This document shows, piece after piece, positions 6,043 to 13,148 of a DNA stretch of 15,871 nt (within the stretch, counting starts at the first letter, position 1; each line of letters opens with the position of its first letter). The position numbers and the translations under genes are program-made. This DNA comes from 73-13 sp035556075 (GTDB taxonomy: Bacteria; Actinomycetota; Actinomycetes; Actinomycetales; Microbacteriaceae), in the NCBI GenBank assembly GCA_035556075.1, contig DATMFQ010000044.1, positions 1 to 15,871 on the forward strand, written 5' to 3'. The notes below the pieces were generated by a model. The model did no database searches and had not been told where the DNA came from. It worked only from the letters and a program-made list of their open reading frames with translations.

Positions 6043-7209
6043 ATGAACGACGAGCTGCGCGACGCAGTGACGCCATCGCACGCCGCTTGGTCGCCCGACG
6101 CGCTCCCCGCCGTGCGCCCCCGCTACGAGCTCGCCATGTCGCACGCGCTCGCGCTGGCCGCGAACGGTCCGCTCACCGGCGGCAACCCGCAGGTCGGCTG
6201 CCTGCTCCTCGACGACGCCGGCAATGTCATGGCCGAGGGCTGGCACCGCGGCGCGGGCACCCCGCACGCTGAGGTCGACGCGATCTCGCAGCTCGGCACC
6301 CGCCGCCCACACACCGCGATCGTCACCCTCGAGCCCTGCAACCACACCGGCCGCACCGGCCCCTGCGCGCTCGCCCTCATCGAGGCCGGAGTGCAGCGCG
6401 TTGTCTACGCGGTCGATGATCCCGGCGCCGACTCGGGTGGCGGCGCGAGCCGGCTCCGCGACGCCGGCGTCGACGTCATCGGCGGTGTCCTCGCCGATGA
6501 GGTCGCCCGGTTCCTTGAGTGGTGGCTCGTCGCACAGCGCCGGGCCCGCTCGTGGACGACCGTGAAGTGGGCGAGCACGCTCGACGGTCGTGCCGCCGCC
6601 GCCGACGGGACGAGCCAGTGGATCACCGGGCCGGACGCGCGCGGCGACGGCCACCTGCTGCGCGGCACCTCCGACGCGATCCTCACTGGGACCGGCACGG
6701 TACTCGCCGACGACCCCTCGCTCACCGCCCGCGCGGCCGACGGCGCCCTGCTCCCGCACCAGCCCGTCCCCATCGTCGTCGGCCACCGCCTGGTCCCCGC
6801 GACCGCCCGGCTCCGCGCCCACCCCGCCGGGCTCGTCGAAGCGGGCGACCGGCCCCTCGCCGAGGTGCTCAGCGACACGTACCAGCGCGGTGAGCTCCGG
6901 GTCCTCGTCGAGGCGGGCCCCACCCTGACCAGCGCGATGCTGCGCGAGGGTCTCGCCGACGAGCTTCGTGTCTACCTCGCACCGGCGCTCCTCGGCGGCC
7001 CCGGCGTCGCGATCGGCGACCTCGGGCTGGGTGGCATCAGCGACGCGATCCGGCTCGAGCTGCTCGACGTCCGCCGACTCGGCCCCGACCTCGCCCTCAC
7101 GGCACGCCCCGTTTTCAGGCCTGCGGGCTCAGATTCGGGCGAATGGAGGCACGAGGTGGCTGCTCCACCTGCAAACCGCCCGACACACCTGAAAAGGGGA
7201 CGTGACTGA
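6043..7209 (+). CDS. ribD: Bifunctional riboflavin deaminase/reductase RibD
   Basis: This 388-residue enzyme performs two consecutive steps of riboflavin synthesis: deamination of the diaminohydroxy-phosphoribosylaminopyrimidine and NADPH-dependent reduction of the ribosyl side chain. The N-terminal deaminase domain has NPQVG (48-52) and the zinc motif with His75, Glu77 (HAE), Cys99 (EPCNHTG) and Cys108 (GPC). The C-terminal reductase domain has VKWASTLDGR (Lys175), SQWITG, RGTSDAILTGTGT and VLVEAGPTL. The stop at 7207-7209 is 1 nt before the ribE ATG. The last 30 or so residues (RPAGSDSGEW to the end) are hydrophilic, proline-containing and beyond the usual reductase end. They may simply be coding sequence that also carries the ribE ribosome binding region. 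ATG 6043 is supported by GGGAGG 6 nt upstream. Confidence 0.97.
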   Translation: MNDELRDAVTPSHAAWSPDALPAVRPRYELAMSHALALAANGPLTGGNPQVGCLLLDDAGNVMAEGWHRGAGTPHAEVDAISQLGTRRPHTAIVTLEPCNHTGRTGPCALALIEAGVQRVVYAVDDPGADSGGGASRLRDAGVDVIGGVLADEVARFLEWWLVAQRRARSWTTVKWASTLDGRAAAADGTSQWITGPDARGDGHLLRGTSDAILTGTGTVLADDPSLTARAADGALLPHQPVPIVVGHRLVPATARLRAHPAGLVEAGDRPLAEVLSDTYQRGELRVLVEAGPTLTSAMLREGLADELRVYLAPALLGGPGVAIGDLGLGGISDAIRLELLDVRRLGPDLALTARPVFRPAGSDSGEWRHEVAAPPANRPTHLKRGRD

Positions 7210-7210
7210 G

Positions 7211-7867
7211 ATGTTTACGGGACTCATCGAGGAGATCGGCGAGATCGTCGCGGTCGAACCATCCGGCGACGGCGCGCGCGTCACCGTCCGGGCCCCGAAC
7301 GCCGTGACCGACGCCGAGCACGGCGCCTCCATCGCCGTCAGCGGTGTCTGCCTCACGGTCGTCGACCACGACGACACGGGCTTCACCGCCGACATCATGC
7401 GCCAGACGCTCGACGTCACCGCCATGGGTCGCCGCGGCCCCGGCGCGCGCGTCAACATCGAGCGGGCCATGCCCGCGAACGGGCGGCTCGGCGGCCACAT
7501 CGTGCAGGGCCACGTCGACGGCACCGGGCGGGTCCTCGACGTCCGCCCGGGGGCCAAGTGGCGGGTCATCCGCTTCGCCCTCACCCCCGACCTCGCCCCG
7601 CTTGTCGCTGCGAAGGGCTCCGTCACGGTCGACGGCGTCAGCCTCACCGTCAGCGACGCGGGACCCGACTGGTTCGAGGTGAGCCTCATCCCCGAGACGC
7701 TCGTCGCGACCACCCTCGGCGACCTCGTCGTCGGTGACGTCGTCAACCTCGAGACCGACCTGCTCGCCCGCCACATCGCGCGACTCGCCGAGTTCGGGAT
7801 GGGGCTGCCACATTCCTCGAAATCGAACCAGCCGGGCGACGACGCCCGCACCACCACGGAGGCCTGA
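7211..7867 (+). CDS. ribE: Riboflavin synthase alpha subunit
   Basis: This 218-residue protein catalyses the final dismutation of two 6,7-dimethyl-8-ribityllumazine molecules to riboflavin. It consists of two tandem lumazine-binding domains. The first opens with the invariant MFTGLIEEIG and contains GASIAVSGVCLTV (38-50). The linker region has GGHIVQGHVDGTG (94-106), and the second domain contains KGSVTVDGVSLTVS (135-148) and SLIPETL. ATG 7211 is chosen over an in-frame GTG at 7202 because MFTGL is the family N-terminus and GGGGA (7196-7200) is 10 nt from ATG but only 1 nt from GTG. The hydrophilic tail after residue 200 is variable. The stop TGA directly abuts the ribBA ATG, so the two genes are very likely coupled. 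In some naming schemes this gene is called ribC. Confidence 0.97.
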   Translation: MFTGLIEEIGEIVAVEPSGDGARVTVRAPNAVTDAEHGASIAVSGVCLTVVDHDDTGFTADIMRQTLDVTAMGRRGPGARVNIERAMPANGRLGGHIVQGHVDGTGRVLDVRPGAKWRVIRFALTPDLAPLVAAKGSVTVDGVSLTVSDAGPDWFEVSLIPETLVATTLGDLVVGDVVNLETDLLARHIARLAEFGMGLPHSSKSNQPGDDARTTTEA

Positions 7868-9112
7868 ATGCCGCTGTCCGACATCCCCGACGCCCTCGAG
7901 GCGCTCGCCGCGGGACGCCCGCTGCTCGTCGTCGACGATGCCGACCGGGAGAACGAGGGCGACGTCATCATCGCCGCCTCGCTCGCCTCCCCCGAGGTCC
8001 TCGCCTGGATGGTGCGTGTCACCTCCGGCTACCTGTGCGCCCCGATGCCGGCCGAGCTCGCCGATCGGCTCGACCTCCCGCCCATGGTCGCCGTCAACCA
8101 GGACCCGCGCGCCACCTCGTACACGGTGAGCGTCGACGCGGCGTCCGGGATCACGACGGGTATCTCCGCCGCCGACCGGGCCCGGACGCTCAACGTGCTC
8201 GCCAACCCGGGCTCCGAGCCCGCCGACCTCATCCGCCCGGGCCACATTCTCCCGCTCCGCGCCGTCCCCGGCGGCGTCCGGGAGCGCGCCGGGCACACGG
8301 AGGCCGCCGTCGAGCTCATGCGGCTCGCCGGGCTCCCGCCCGTCGGCGCGATCGGGGAGCTCGTCAACGACGACGGCACGATGATGCGCCTGCCCGAGAT
8401 CCTCGAGCTCGGCGAGGTGACGGGCTACCCCGTCATCACCATCGCCGACCTCATCGCCCACCTCGAGGGCCGACCCACGGGCGAGATCGTGCGTCGACCC
8501 CCGCCCGTGTCGTTGCGCGCCGAGACGACCGTGCCGACGACGCACGGGCCGCTACGCATTCGTGCCTACCGGGACGCCGGCACCGGCTACGACCACCTCG
8601 CACTCATCAGCGACCCCATCGGCGACACGCCCCTGGTCCGGCTCCACTCGGAGTGCCTGACCGGTGAGGCCTTCGGCTCGATGAAGTGCGAGTGCGGCCC
8701 GCAGCTCGACGCCGCGCTCGACACGATCGCCAAGGAGGGCGGCATTGTCGTCTACCTGCGCGGCCACGAGGGCCGTGGCATCGGCCTCGTCGACAAGCTG
8801 CGCGCCTACCGGCTGCAGGAGGACGGCTTCGACACCGTGGATGCCAACACCGCGCTCGGGCTGCCGGTCGACCGCCGCTCCTACGAGGGGGCCGCGCGCA
8901 TCCTCGAGGACCTCGGCGCCCAGCGCGTCCGCCTCATCACGAACAACCCGGACAAGGTCCACCAGCTCGAGGCCCACGGCATCGAGGTCGTCGAGCAGGT
9001 GCCGCAGCTCGTCGGGGTCCACGACAGCAACCGCGGCTACCTCAGCGCGAAACGCGACCGGATGGGGCACCTGCTGCCCGACGACGTCGTCCTCGCGGAG
9101 GTGGCCGAGTGA
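7868..9112 (+). CDS. ribBA: RibBA: DHBP synthase / GTP cyclohydrolase II fusion
   Basis: This 414-residue bifunctional protein supplies both precursors of riboflavin. The N-terminal half (about 1-200) is 3,4-dihydroxy-2-butanone 4-phosphate synthase, acting on ribulose 5-phosphate. It shows VVDDADRENEGD (21-32), TSGYLCAPMP, DLIRPGHILPLRA and GHTEAAVEL (142-150). The C-terminal half is GTP cyclohydrolase II. It shows RLHSECLTGEAFGSMKCECG with zinc ligands Cys263, Cys274 and Cys276, then YLRGHEGRGIGL (296-307), LGLPVDRRSY, LITNNPDK, and the closing KRDRMGHLLPDD. Both active sites appear intact. GGAGG (7858-7862) lies 5 nt before ATG 7868, inside the end of ribE. The 3' end overlaps ribH as GTGA. 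Fusions of this type are normal in actinobacteria. Confidence 0.97.
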   Translation: MPLSDIPDALEALAAGRPLLVVDDADRENEGDVIIAASLASPEVLAWMVRVTSGYLCAPMPAELADRLDLPPMVAVNQDPRATSYTVSVDAASGITTGISAADRARTLNVLANPGSEPADLIRPGHILPLRAVPGGVRERAGHTEAAVELMRLAGLPPVGAIGELVNDDGTMMRLPEILELGEVTGYPVITIADLIAHLEGRPTGEIVRRPPPVSLRAETTVPTTHGPLRIRAYRDAGTGYDHLALISDPIGDTPLVRLHSECLTGEAFGSMKCECGPQLDAALDTIAKEGGIVVYLRGHEGRGIGLVDKLRAYRLQEDGFDTVDANTALGLPVDRRSYEGAARILEDLGAQRVRLITNNPDKVHQLEAHGIEVVEQVPQLVGVHDSNRGYLSAKRDRMGHLLPDDVVLAEVAE

Positions 9113-9579
9113 GCGGGGCGGGGCGGCCGGAGGCCGCCGCACTCGACGGGCGCGGGCTGCGGATCGCGATCGTCGCCGGCCGCTGGCACGAGGCGATCGC
9201 CGACGGGCTCCTCGCCGGGGCCCGCCGCGTGCTCGACGCGAGCGGCGCCGACGTCGAGGTCGTGCACGTGCCCGGCGCATTCGAGCTGCCAGTCGTGACG
9301 AATGCGGTGCTCACCGCCGGCGCCGACGCGGCGGTCGCGCTCGGCGTCATCGTGCGCGGTGGCACCCCGCACTTCGAGTTCGTCTCGAATGCGGCAACCG
9401 ACGGCCTGACCCGGGTCGCCATCGACCACGGCAAGCCGGTCGGCTTCGGTGTCCTGACGCTCGACGACGAACAACAGGGACTCGACCGGGCCGGACTTCC
9501 CGGCTCCCGGGAGGACAAGGGCGCGGAGGCCGCGAGCGCGGCGCTCGAGACCGCGATCCTGCTGCAACGCCTGCGCTGA
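9109..9579 (+). CDS. ribH: 6,7-dimethyl-8-ribityllumazine synthase
   Basis: This 156-residue protein condenses the pyrimidinedione from the RibD branch with dihydroxybutanone phosphate from RibBA to form lumazine, the substrate of RibE. The family usually assembles as pentamers or 60-mer capsids. Motifs are RIAIVAGRWHEAIADGLLAGA (18-38), the substrate loop VPGAFELPV (54-62), the RGGTPHFEF block with catalytic His88, FGVLTLDDEQQGLDRAG (113-129) and DKGAEAA. GTG 9109 overlaps the ribBA stop at 9110-9112, and this defines the start. The 15-residue N-terminal stretch before RIAIV is a normal length for actinobacterial forms. It is the last gene of the operon, followed by a hairpin at 9589-9614. 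Confidence 0.96.
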   Translation: MSGAGRPEAAALDGRGLRIAIVAGRWHEAIADGLLAGARRVLDASGADVEVVHVPGAFELPVVTNAVLTAGADAAVALGVIVRGGTPHFEFVSNAATDGLTRVAIDHGKPVGFGVLTLDDEQQGLDRAGLPGSREDKGAEAASAALETAILLQRLR

Positions 9580-9588
9580 ACTCCGCGG

Positions 9589-9614
9589 CACCCGGACCGC
9601 CTCGGAACCGGGTG
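9589..9614 (+). terminator. Hairpin at the end of the riboflavin operon
   Basis: CACCCGG (9589-9595) pairs exactly with CCGGGTG (9608-9614), and CCG (9597-9599) with CGG (9603-9605) continues the stem inward. It starts 9 nt after the ribH stop. No U tract follows, and the right arm touches the -35 region of the next promoter. Confidence 0.5.
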
Positions 9615-9647
9615 AACGGGGGGTGAACAAGGGACTACCCTGGACCG
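9612..9647 (+). promoter_or_regulatory. Leaderless promoter of the PiT transporter gene
   Basis: TACCCT (9636-9641) is followed by exactly 6 nt and GTG 9648. A -35-like GTGAAC (9612-9617) sits 18 nt upstream of the -10. A second GTGAAC begins at 9623 but is too close. There is no Shine-Dalgarno sequence before the GTG. Confidence 0.6.
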
Positions 9648-11015
9648 GTGGAGTGGGTCGTCATCCTCGTGATCGTCCTCGCGTTGCTCTTTGACTTCAC
9701 GAACGGCTTCCACGACACCGCGAACGCGATGGCGACCCCGATCGCGACGCGCGCGCTCAAACCGCGCACGGCCGTCGCGCTCGCCGCGGTGCTCAACCTC
9801 GTCGGCGCCTTCCTCTCCACCCACGTCGCACTCACCGTCTCCAAGGGGCTCATCAACGAGGACCCGGCCGGCGGGGGCGTCGCGATCACGCCCGAGTTCA
9901 TCTTCGCCGCCGTGCTCGCCGCCATCCTGTGGAACGTCACGACGTGGCTCTTCGGGCTGCCGTCCTCCTCGTCCCATGCCCTCTTCGGCGGACTCATCGG
10001 CTCCGCGCTCGTCGGGGCCGGGCTCGGCGCGATCAGCTGGGAGGGGCTCCTCGACAAGGTCCTGCTCCCGGCTGTCCTCGCCCCGATCATTGCCGGGGGC
10101 ACCGCATTCCTCGCGACGCGGCTCGTTTATCGGATCACCCGGCGCCGCGACGGCAATCCGAATGGCCGCGGCCGCTTCAAGATCGCGCAGATCTTCTCCT
10201 CCTCCCTCGTCGCACTGTCGCACGGCACGAATGACGCCCAGAAGACGATGGGCATCATCACGCTCGTGCTCATCTCCGCGGGCGCCATCTCGCGCGATGA
10301 CGGCGTCCCGTTCTGGGTGATCGCGACCTGCGCCCTGGCGATCGCGATCGGGACGTACAGCGGCGGCTGGCGGATCATCAAGACGCTCGGCACGGGCATC
10401 ACCGACGTGAAGCCCGCGCAGGGATTCGCCGCAGAGACCTCGACCGCCGTGACGATCCTCGCCTCCTCCCATCTCGGCTTCGCGCTGTCCACGACCCAGG
10501 TCGCGAGCGGCTCGGTCATCGGCTCCGGCCTCGGCCGCCGCGGTTCGAGAGTGAAGTGGGGGACGGCCGGGCGCATCGCCACCGGCTGGCTCCTCACGCT
10601 GCCAGCCTCGGCCGCGATCGGCGCGGCCTTCGCCGCACTCGTCCTGCTCGGGGAGTCCGGTGTCATCATCGGCACCGCGGTCGGGCTACTCGCCCTCGCG
10701 ATCATGTTCATCATCGCGCGCCGGAACCGGATCGACGCCGGCAACGTCATGAGTGACGTCGCCGAGGCCGCCGAGGCCGTCTCGCTCCCGGTGCAGCGTC
10801 GTCGCGAGGCCGCCGCGGCCCGACGCGCCGCCGCGAAGGCCAAGCGCGCGGCAGCAAAGGCGAAGCGGGCTGAGCAGGCGAAGGCGGCGAAGGCCAAAGC
10901 GAAGGCCAAGTCAAAAGCGAAAGCGAAAGCGAAGAAGGCCAAACCGGCGAAGCCCCACACCAAGACCAAGCAGCCGGCCAGCGCGAAGCAGCAGGAACGA
11001 GGCGAGGCATCGTGA
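9648..11015 (+). CDS. PiT-family inorganic phosphate transporter with Lys/Ala-rich tail
   Basis: This 455-residue low-affinity phosphate symporter of the PiT family sits in the cytoplasmic membrane. The two signature repeats are present: DFTNGFHDTANAMATPIATRAL (split as DFTNGFHDTANAM at 16-28 and PIATRAL at 31-37) and SHGTNDAQKTMGI (191-203). GLPSSSSHAL (103-112) and LGFALSTTQVASGSVIGSG (276-294) are further family blocks. About ten hydrophobic segments cover residues 1-358. After residue 380 the protein changes to a hydrophilic tail rich in Ala, Lys and Arg, with AKAKAK repeats and a Pro/Lys/Gln end. Such histone-H1-like tails occur on some actinobacterial proteins and are not needed for transport. 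No PhoU-like (DUF47) gene is adjacent. The stop overlaps the next start as GTGA. GTG 9648 is supported by the promoter spacing. Confidence 0.93.
   Translation: MEWVVILVIVLALLFDFTNGFHDTANAMATPIATRALKPRTAVALAAVLNLVGAFLSTHVALTVSKGLINEDPAGGGVAITPEFIFAAVLAAILWNVTTWLFGLPSSSSHALFGGLIGSALVGAGLGAISWEGLLDKVLLPAVLAPIIAGGTAFLATRLVYRITRRRDGNPNGRGRFKIAQIFSSSLVALSHGTNDAQKTMGIITLVLISAGAISRDDGVPFWVIATCALAIAIGTYSGGWRIIKTLGTGITDVKPAQGFAAETSTAVTILASSHLGFALSTTQVASGSVIGSGLGRRGSRVKWGTAGRIATGWLLTLPASAAIGAAFAALVLLGESGVIIGTAVGLLALAIMFIIARRNRIDAGNVMSDVAEAAEAVSLPVQRRREAAAARRAAAKAKRAAAKAKRAEQAKAAKAKAKAKSKAKAKAKKAKPAKPHTKTKQPASAKQQERGEAS
10836..10958 (+). repeat. Low-complexity Lys/Ala codon repeat in the PiT tail
   Basis: This part of the transporter gene is built from imperfect tandem units of the GCGAAG / GCCAAG type, encoding mostly alternating Ala and Lys. 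Its purine-rich, A-richer composition stands out from the surrounding sequence. Tracts of this kind can change length by slippage in frame, so the tail is likely to vary between strains. Confidence 0.75.
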
Positions 11016-11278
11016 TCGACTGGTCCGCATTCCTCCTCGTCCTCGTCGTCACGGTCGTCGCCTCGCTCGCGATTGTCAGCGTCGTCGGCCTCGGCATCCG
11101 ACTCCTCGCCGTCCCCACCCGGCCCGGCCCGGTCGGCGAGGCGACCGATGAGGAGGAGGACGACGTCAACCACAACGGGCGGCCGCTGATCGCCACCATC
11201 TTCGCGTGGGTATCGTTCGTCGCCTTCGCGGCCATCGTCCTCTACGGCATCTGGCTCATCGTGCCGGCGTTCCATTGA
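11012..11278 (+). CDS. Small two-helix membrane protein coupled to the PiT gene
   Basis: This 88-residue protein has two hydrophobic segments (about residues 5-32 and 60-84) joined by a hydrophilic linker with Arg30 and Arg37 and an acidic cluster, DEEEDD (46-51). By the positive-inside rule the linker is probably cytoplasmic. GTG 11012 overlaps the PiT stop (TGA 11013-11015), so the gene is co-transcribed and coupled. I recognise no family with certainty. Small membrane proteins follow pit genes in several actinobacteria. The acidic linker and the Lys-rich cytoplasmic tail of the transporter would be on the same side of the membrane, so direct contact is conceivable but unproven. The next gene starts 35 nt downstream from its own -10. 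Confidence 0.8.
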   Translation: MIDWSAFLLVLVVTVVASLAIVSVVGLGIRLLAVPTRPGPVGEATDEEEDDVNHNGRPLIATIFAWVSFVAFAAIVLYGIWLIVPAFH

Positions 11279-11301
11279 GTCGCGCCCCAGCCGCCACGGG
11301 G

Positions 11302-11313
11302 GAGAATGGTCCG
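11302..11313 (+). promoter_or_regulatory. Leaderless -10 element of the ABC exporter gene
   Basis: GAGAAT (11302-11307) is followed by 6 nt and GTG 11314, identical in hexamer and spacing to the trpS element. TTGAGT (11275-11280) is -35-like but 21 nt from the -10, which is longer than usual. The element supports GTG 11314 over an upstream in-frame start at 11206. Confidence 0.55.
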
Positions 11314-13104
11314 GTGGCGAGACTGGCGAACCGGACGAATGCTGAGACCGGCCCGCGGGCGACCTTCCGCCAGCTGCTTCCCCACCTGACCACGCAGCGC
11401 GGTCCCCTCGCCCTCGCGATCACGCTGTCGATCCTCGCCTCCCTCGCCGCCCTCGCACAGCCGCTCCTCGTCGGCCTGATCGTCGCCCGCGTCCAGGCGC
11501 ACCAGGACATCGACTGGGTGCTCGTGACGGCCCTCGTCGTGCTCGTCGTCATCAGCGCGGTCCTCACCGCATTCCAGCACTACCTGCTGCAGCGGATGGG
11601 CGAAGGCGTCGTGCTCTCCACCCGGCGCCAGCTCGTCGCGAAGCTCCTGCGCCTGCCGATCAGCGAGTTCGATGTCCGCCGCACCGGCGACCTCGTCTCC
11701 CGGGTCGGCGCGGATGCGACCCTGCTGCGCGCCGTGCTGACGCAGGGCCTCGTCGAGGCGATCGGCGGTGCCCTCACCTTCGTCGGCGCGATCATCGCGA
11801 TGGCGATCATCGACTGGACCCTGCTGCTCATCCTCCTCGGGGTGCTCGTCGTCGCGTTCGGCGTCGTGGGCGCGCTGTCCGGGCTCATCCGGCGGGCAAG
11901 CGCCGAGGCCCAGCGCCGCGTCGGCTCACTCACCTCCGCGGTCGAACGCGCCATCAGCGGCATCCGCACCGTCCGCGCCGCGAATGCGACGGAGCGCGAG
12001 GAGACGGTCATCGACCTGGAGTCGCTCGGCGCGTACCGGGCGGGCCTGCGCGTCGCCCGCGCTTCGGCCGCCGTCGTCCCCGTCGCCGGCATCGCGCTCC
12101 AGCTCGCCCTCCTCGCCACGCTCGGCGTCGGAGGCCTGCGCGTCGCCGCCGGCGCCATCGATGTCGCCGCGCTCGCCGCATTCCTGCTGTTCCTCTTCAT
12201 GCTGCTCATGCCGGTGACCCAGGTCATCGGCGCGGTCTCCGCCGTCAACCAGGCACTCGGCGCACTCGGCCGCATCCAGGAGATCATCGAGCTGCCCGCC
12301 GAGGGCGAGCAGGTGGACGTCCGGGAGCGACGGCGCGACGAGGTGCCCGTCATCACGGGCTCGATCGCATCGATGAACACCATCGCCTTCGATGACGTCC
12401 ACTTCTCGTATGCGAGCTCACCGGAGCCAGTGCTGCGCGGGGTGAGCTTCGGGGTGCCGCGCGGCAAGCGGACCGCGCTCGTCGGCCCGTCCGGTGCCGG
12501 CAAGTCGACGATCCTCGCCCTCGTCGAGCGCTTCTACGACCCGAGCGACGGGGCCGTGCGCTTCGACGGCGTCGACGTCCGCGACATCGACCGCCGCGAC
12601 CTCCGGGCCCGCATCGGCTACGTCGAGCAGGACGCGCCCGTCCTCGCCGGCACCATCCGCGACAACCTGCTGCTCGGCAGGCCGTCAGCCAGTGATGAGG
12701 AATGCGCCGGCGTGCTTCGCACGGTCAACCTCGGTGAGGTGCTCGACCGCCACCCCGACGGGCTCGACGCCGAGGTCGGCGAGGACGGCATCATGCTCTC
12801 CGGGGGTGAGCGGCAACGCCTCGCCATCGCGCGCGCGCTCCTCGCCGCGCCCCCCGTGCTCCTCCTCGATGAGGCGACCGCTTCCCTCGACGGCGGCAAC
12901 GAGCAGCTGCTGCGGGACGCCATCGACGCGGTCGCGACCGAGCGGACCCTCCTCGTCATCGCGCACCGACTGTCGACCGTCGTCGACTCGGACCAGATCA
13001 TCGTGCTCGACCACGGCCGCGTCGTCGGCGTCGGCACGCACGAGGAGCTCGTCGCCTCGACGCCGCTGTACCGGGAGCTCGCCCGCCACCAGCTGCTCGC
13101 CTGA
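11314..13104 (+). CDS. ABC exporter half-transporter (MsbA/multidrug type)
   Basis: This 596-residue protein fuses an exporter-type transmembrane domain (six helices within residues 31-304) to one ATPase domain (from about 355), so it probably works as a homodimer. The ATPase motifs are complete: Walker A GPSGAGKST (391-399), Q-loop GYVEQDAPVLAGTIRDN (435-451), signature LSGGERQR (495-502), Walker B VLLLDEA (515-521), D-loop SLDGG and H-loop His551 in AHRLST. The coupling region SEFDVRRTGDLVSRVGADATLLR (split: SEFDVRRTGDL, 117-127, and SRVGADATLLR, 129-139) is typical of multidrug or lipid exporters. The substrate cannot be read from sequence; drugs, lipids and peptides are all possible. No second half-transporter is adjacent. 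GTG 11314 is preferred because a -10 ends 6 nt upstream. The alternative start at 11206 would lie within the upstream membrane protein gene. Confidence 0.93.
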   Translation: MARLANRTNAETGPRATFRQLLPHLTTQRGPLALAITLSILASLAALAQPLLVGLIVARVQAHQDIDWVLVTALVVLVVISAVLTAFQHYLLQRMGEGVVLSTRRQLVAKLLRLPISEFDVRRTGDLVSRVGADATLLRAVLTQGLVEAIGGALTFVGAIIAMAIIDWTLLLILLGVLVVAFGVVGALSGLIRRASAEAQRRVGSLTSAVERAISGIRTVRAANATEREETVIDLESLGAYRAGLRVARASAAVVPVAGIALQLALLATLGVGGLRVAAGAIDVAALAAFLLFLFMLLMPVTQVIGAVSAVNQALGALGRIQEIIELPAEGEQVDVRERRRDEVPVITGSIASMNTIAFDDVHFSYASSPEPVLRGVSFGVPRGKRTALVGPSGAGKSTILALVERFYDPSDGAVRFDGVDVRDIDRRDLRARIGYVEQDAPVLAGTIRDNLLLGRPSASDEECAGVLRTVNLGEVLDRHPDGLDAEVGEDGIMLSGGERQRLAIARALLAAPPVLLLDEATASLDGGNEQLLRDAIDAVATERTLLVIAHRLSTVVDSDQIIVLDHGRVVGVGTHEELVASTPLYRELARHQLLA

Positions 13105-13115
13105 GCGGCCGTGTG

Positions 13116-13145
13116 CCGGGACGCGAGCCCCCGCATTCCTCCCGG
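13116..13145. terminator. Possible bidirectional terminator between convergent genes
   Basis: CCGGGA (13116-13121) and TCCCGG (13140-13145) form a 6-bp stem with an 18-nt loop in the 44-nt gap between the convergent ABC exporter and monooxygenase genes. The position fits a shared terminator, but the stem is short, the loop long and U tracts are absent. Confidence 0.3.
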
Positions 13146-13148
13146 TGA

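Noticed and set aside
5765..6046. 93-codon open frame through the palindrome and riboswitch
   Set aside because: The region is fully explained as a palindrome plus FMN aptamer, there is no ribosome binding site, and the peptide has no recognisable pattern.
7202..7210. GTG start for ribE
   Set aside because: The invariant N-terminus MFTGLIEE begins at ATG 7211, and the ribosome site is too close to 7202.
7115..8545. 476-codon open frame on the minus strand
   Set aside because: It is antisense to the end of ribD, all of ribE and the start of ribBA, with shadow-type composition and no domain.
11206..11313. Earlier start for the ABC exporter
   Set aside because: It would overlap the small membrane protein gene by about 70 bp, and the added residues look like an out-of-frame shadow.
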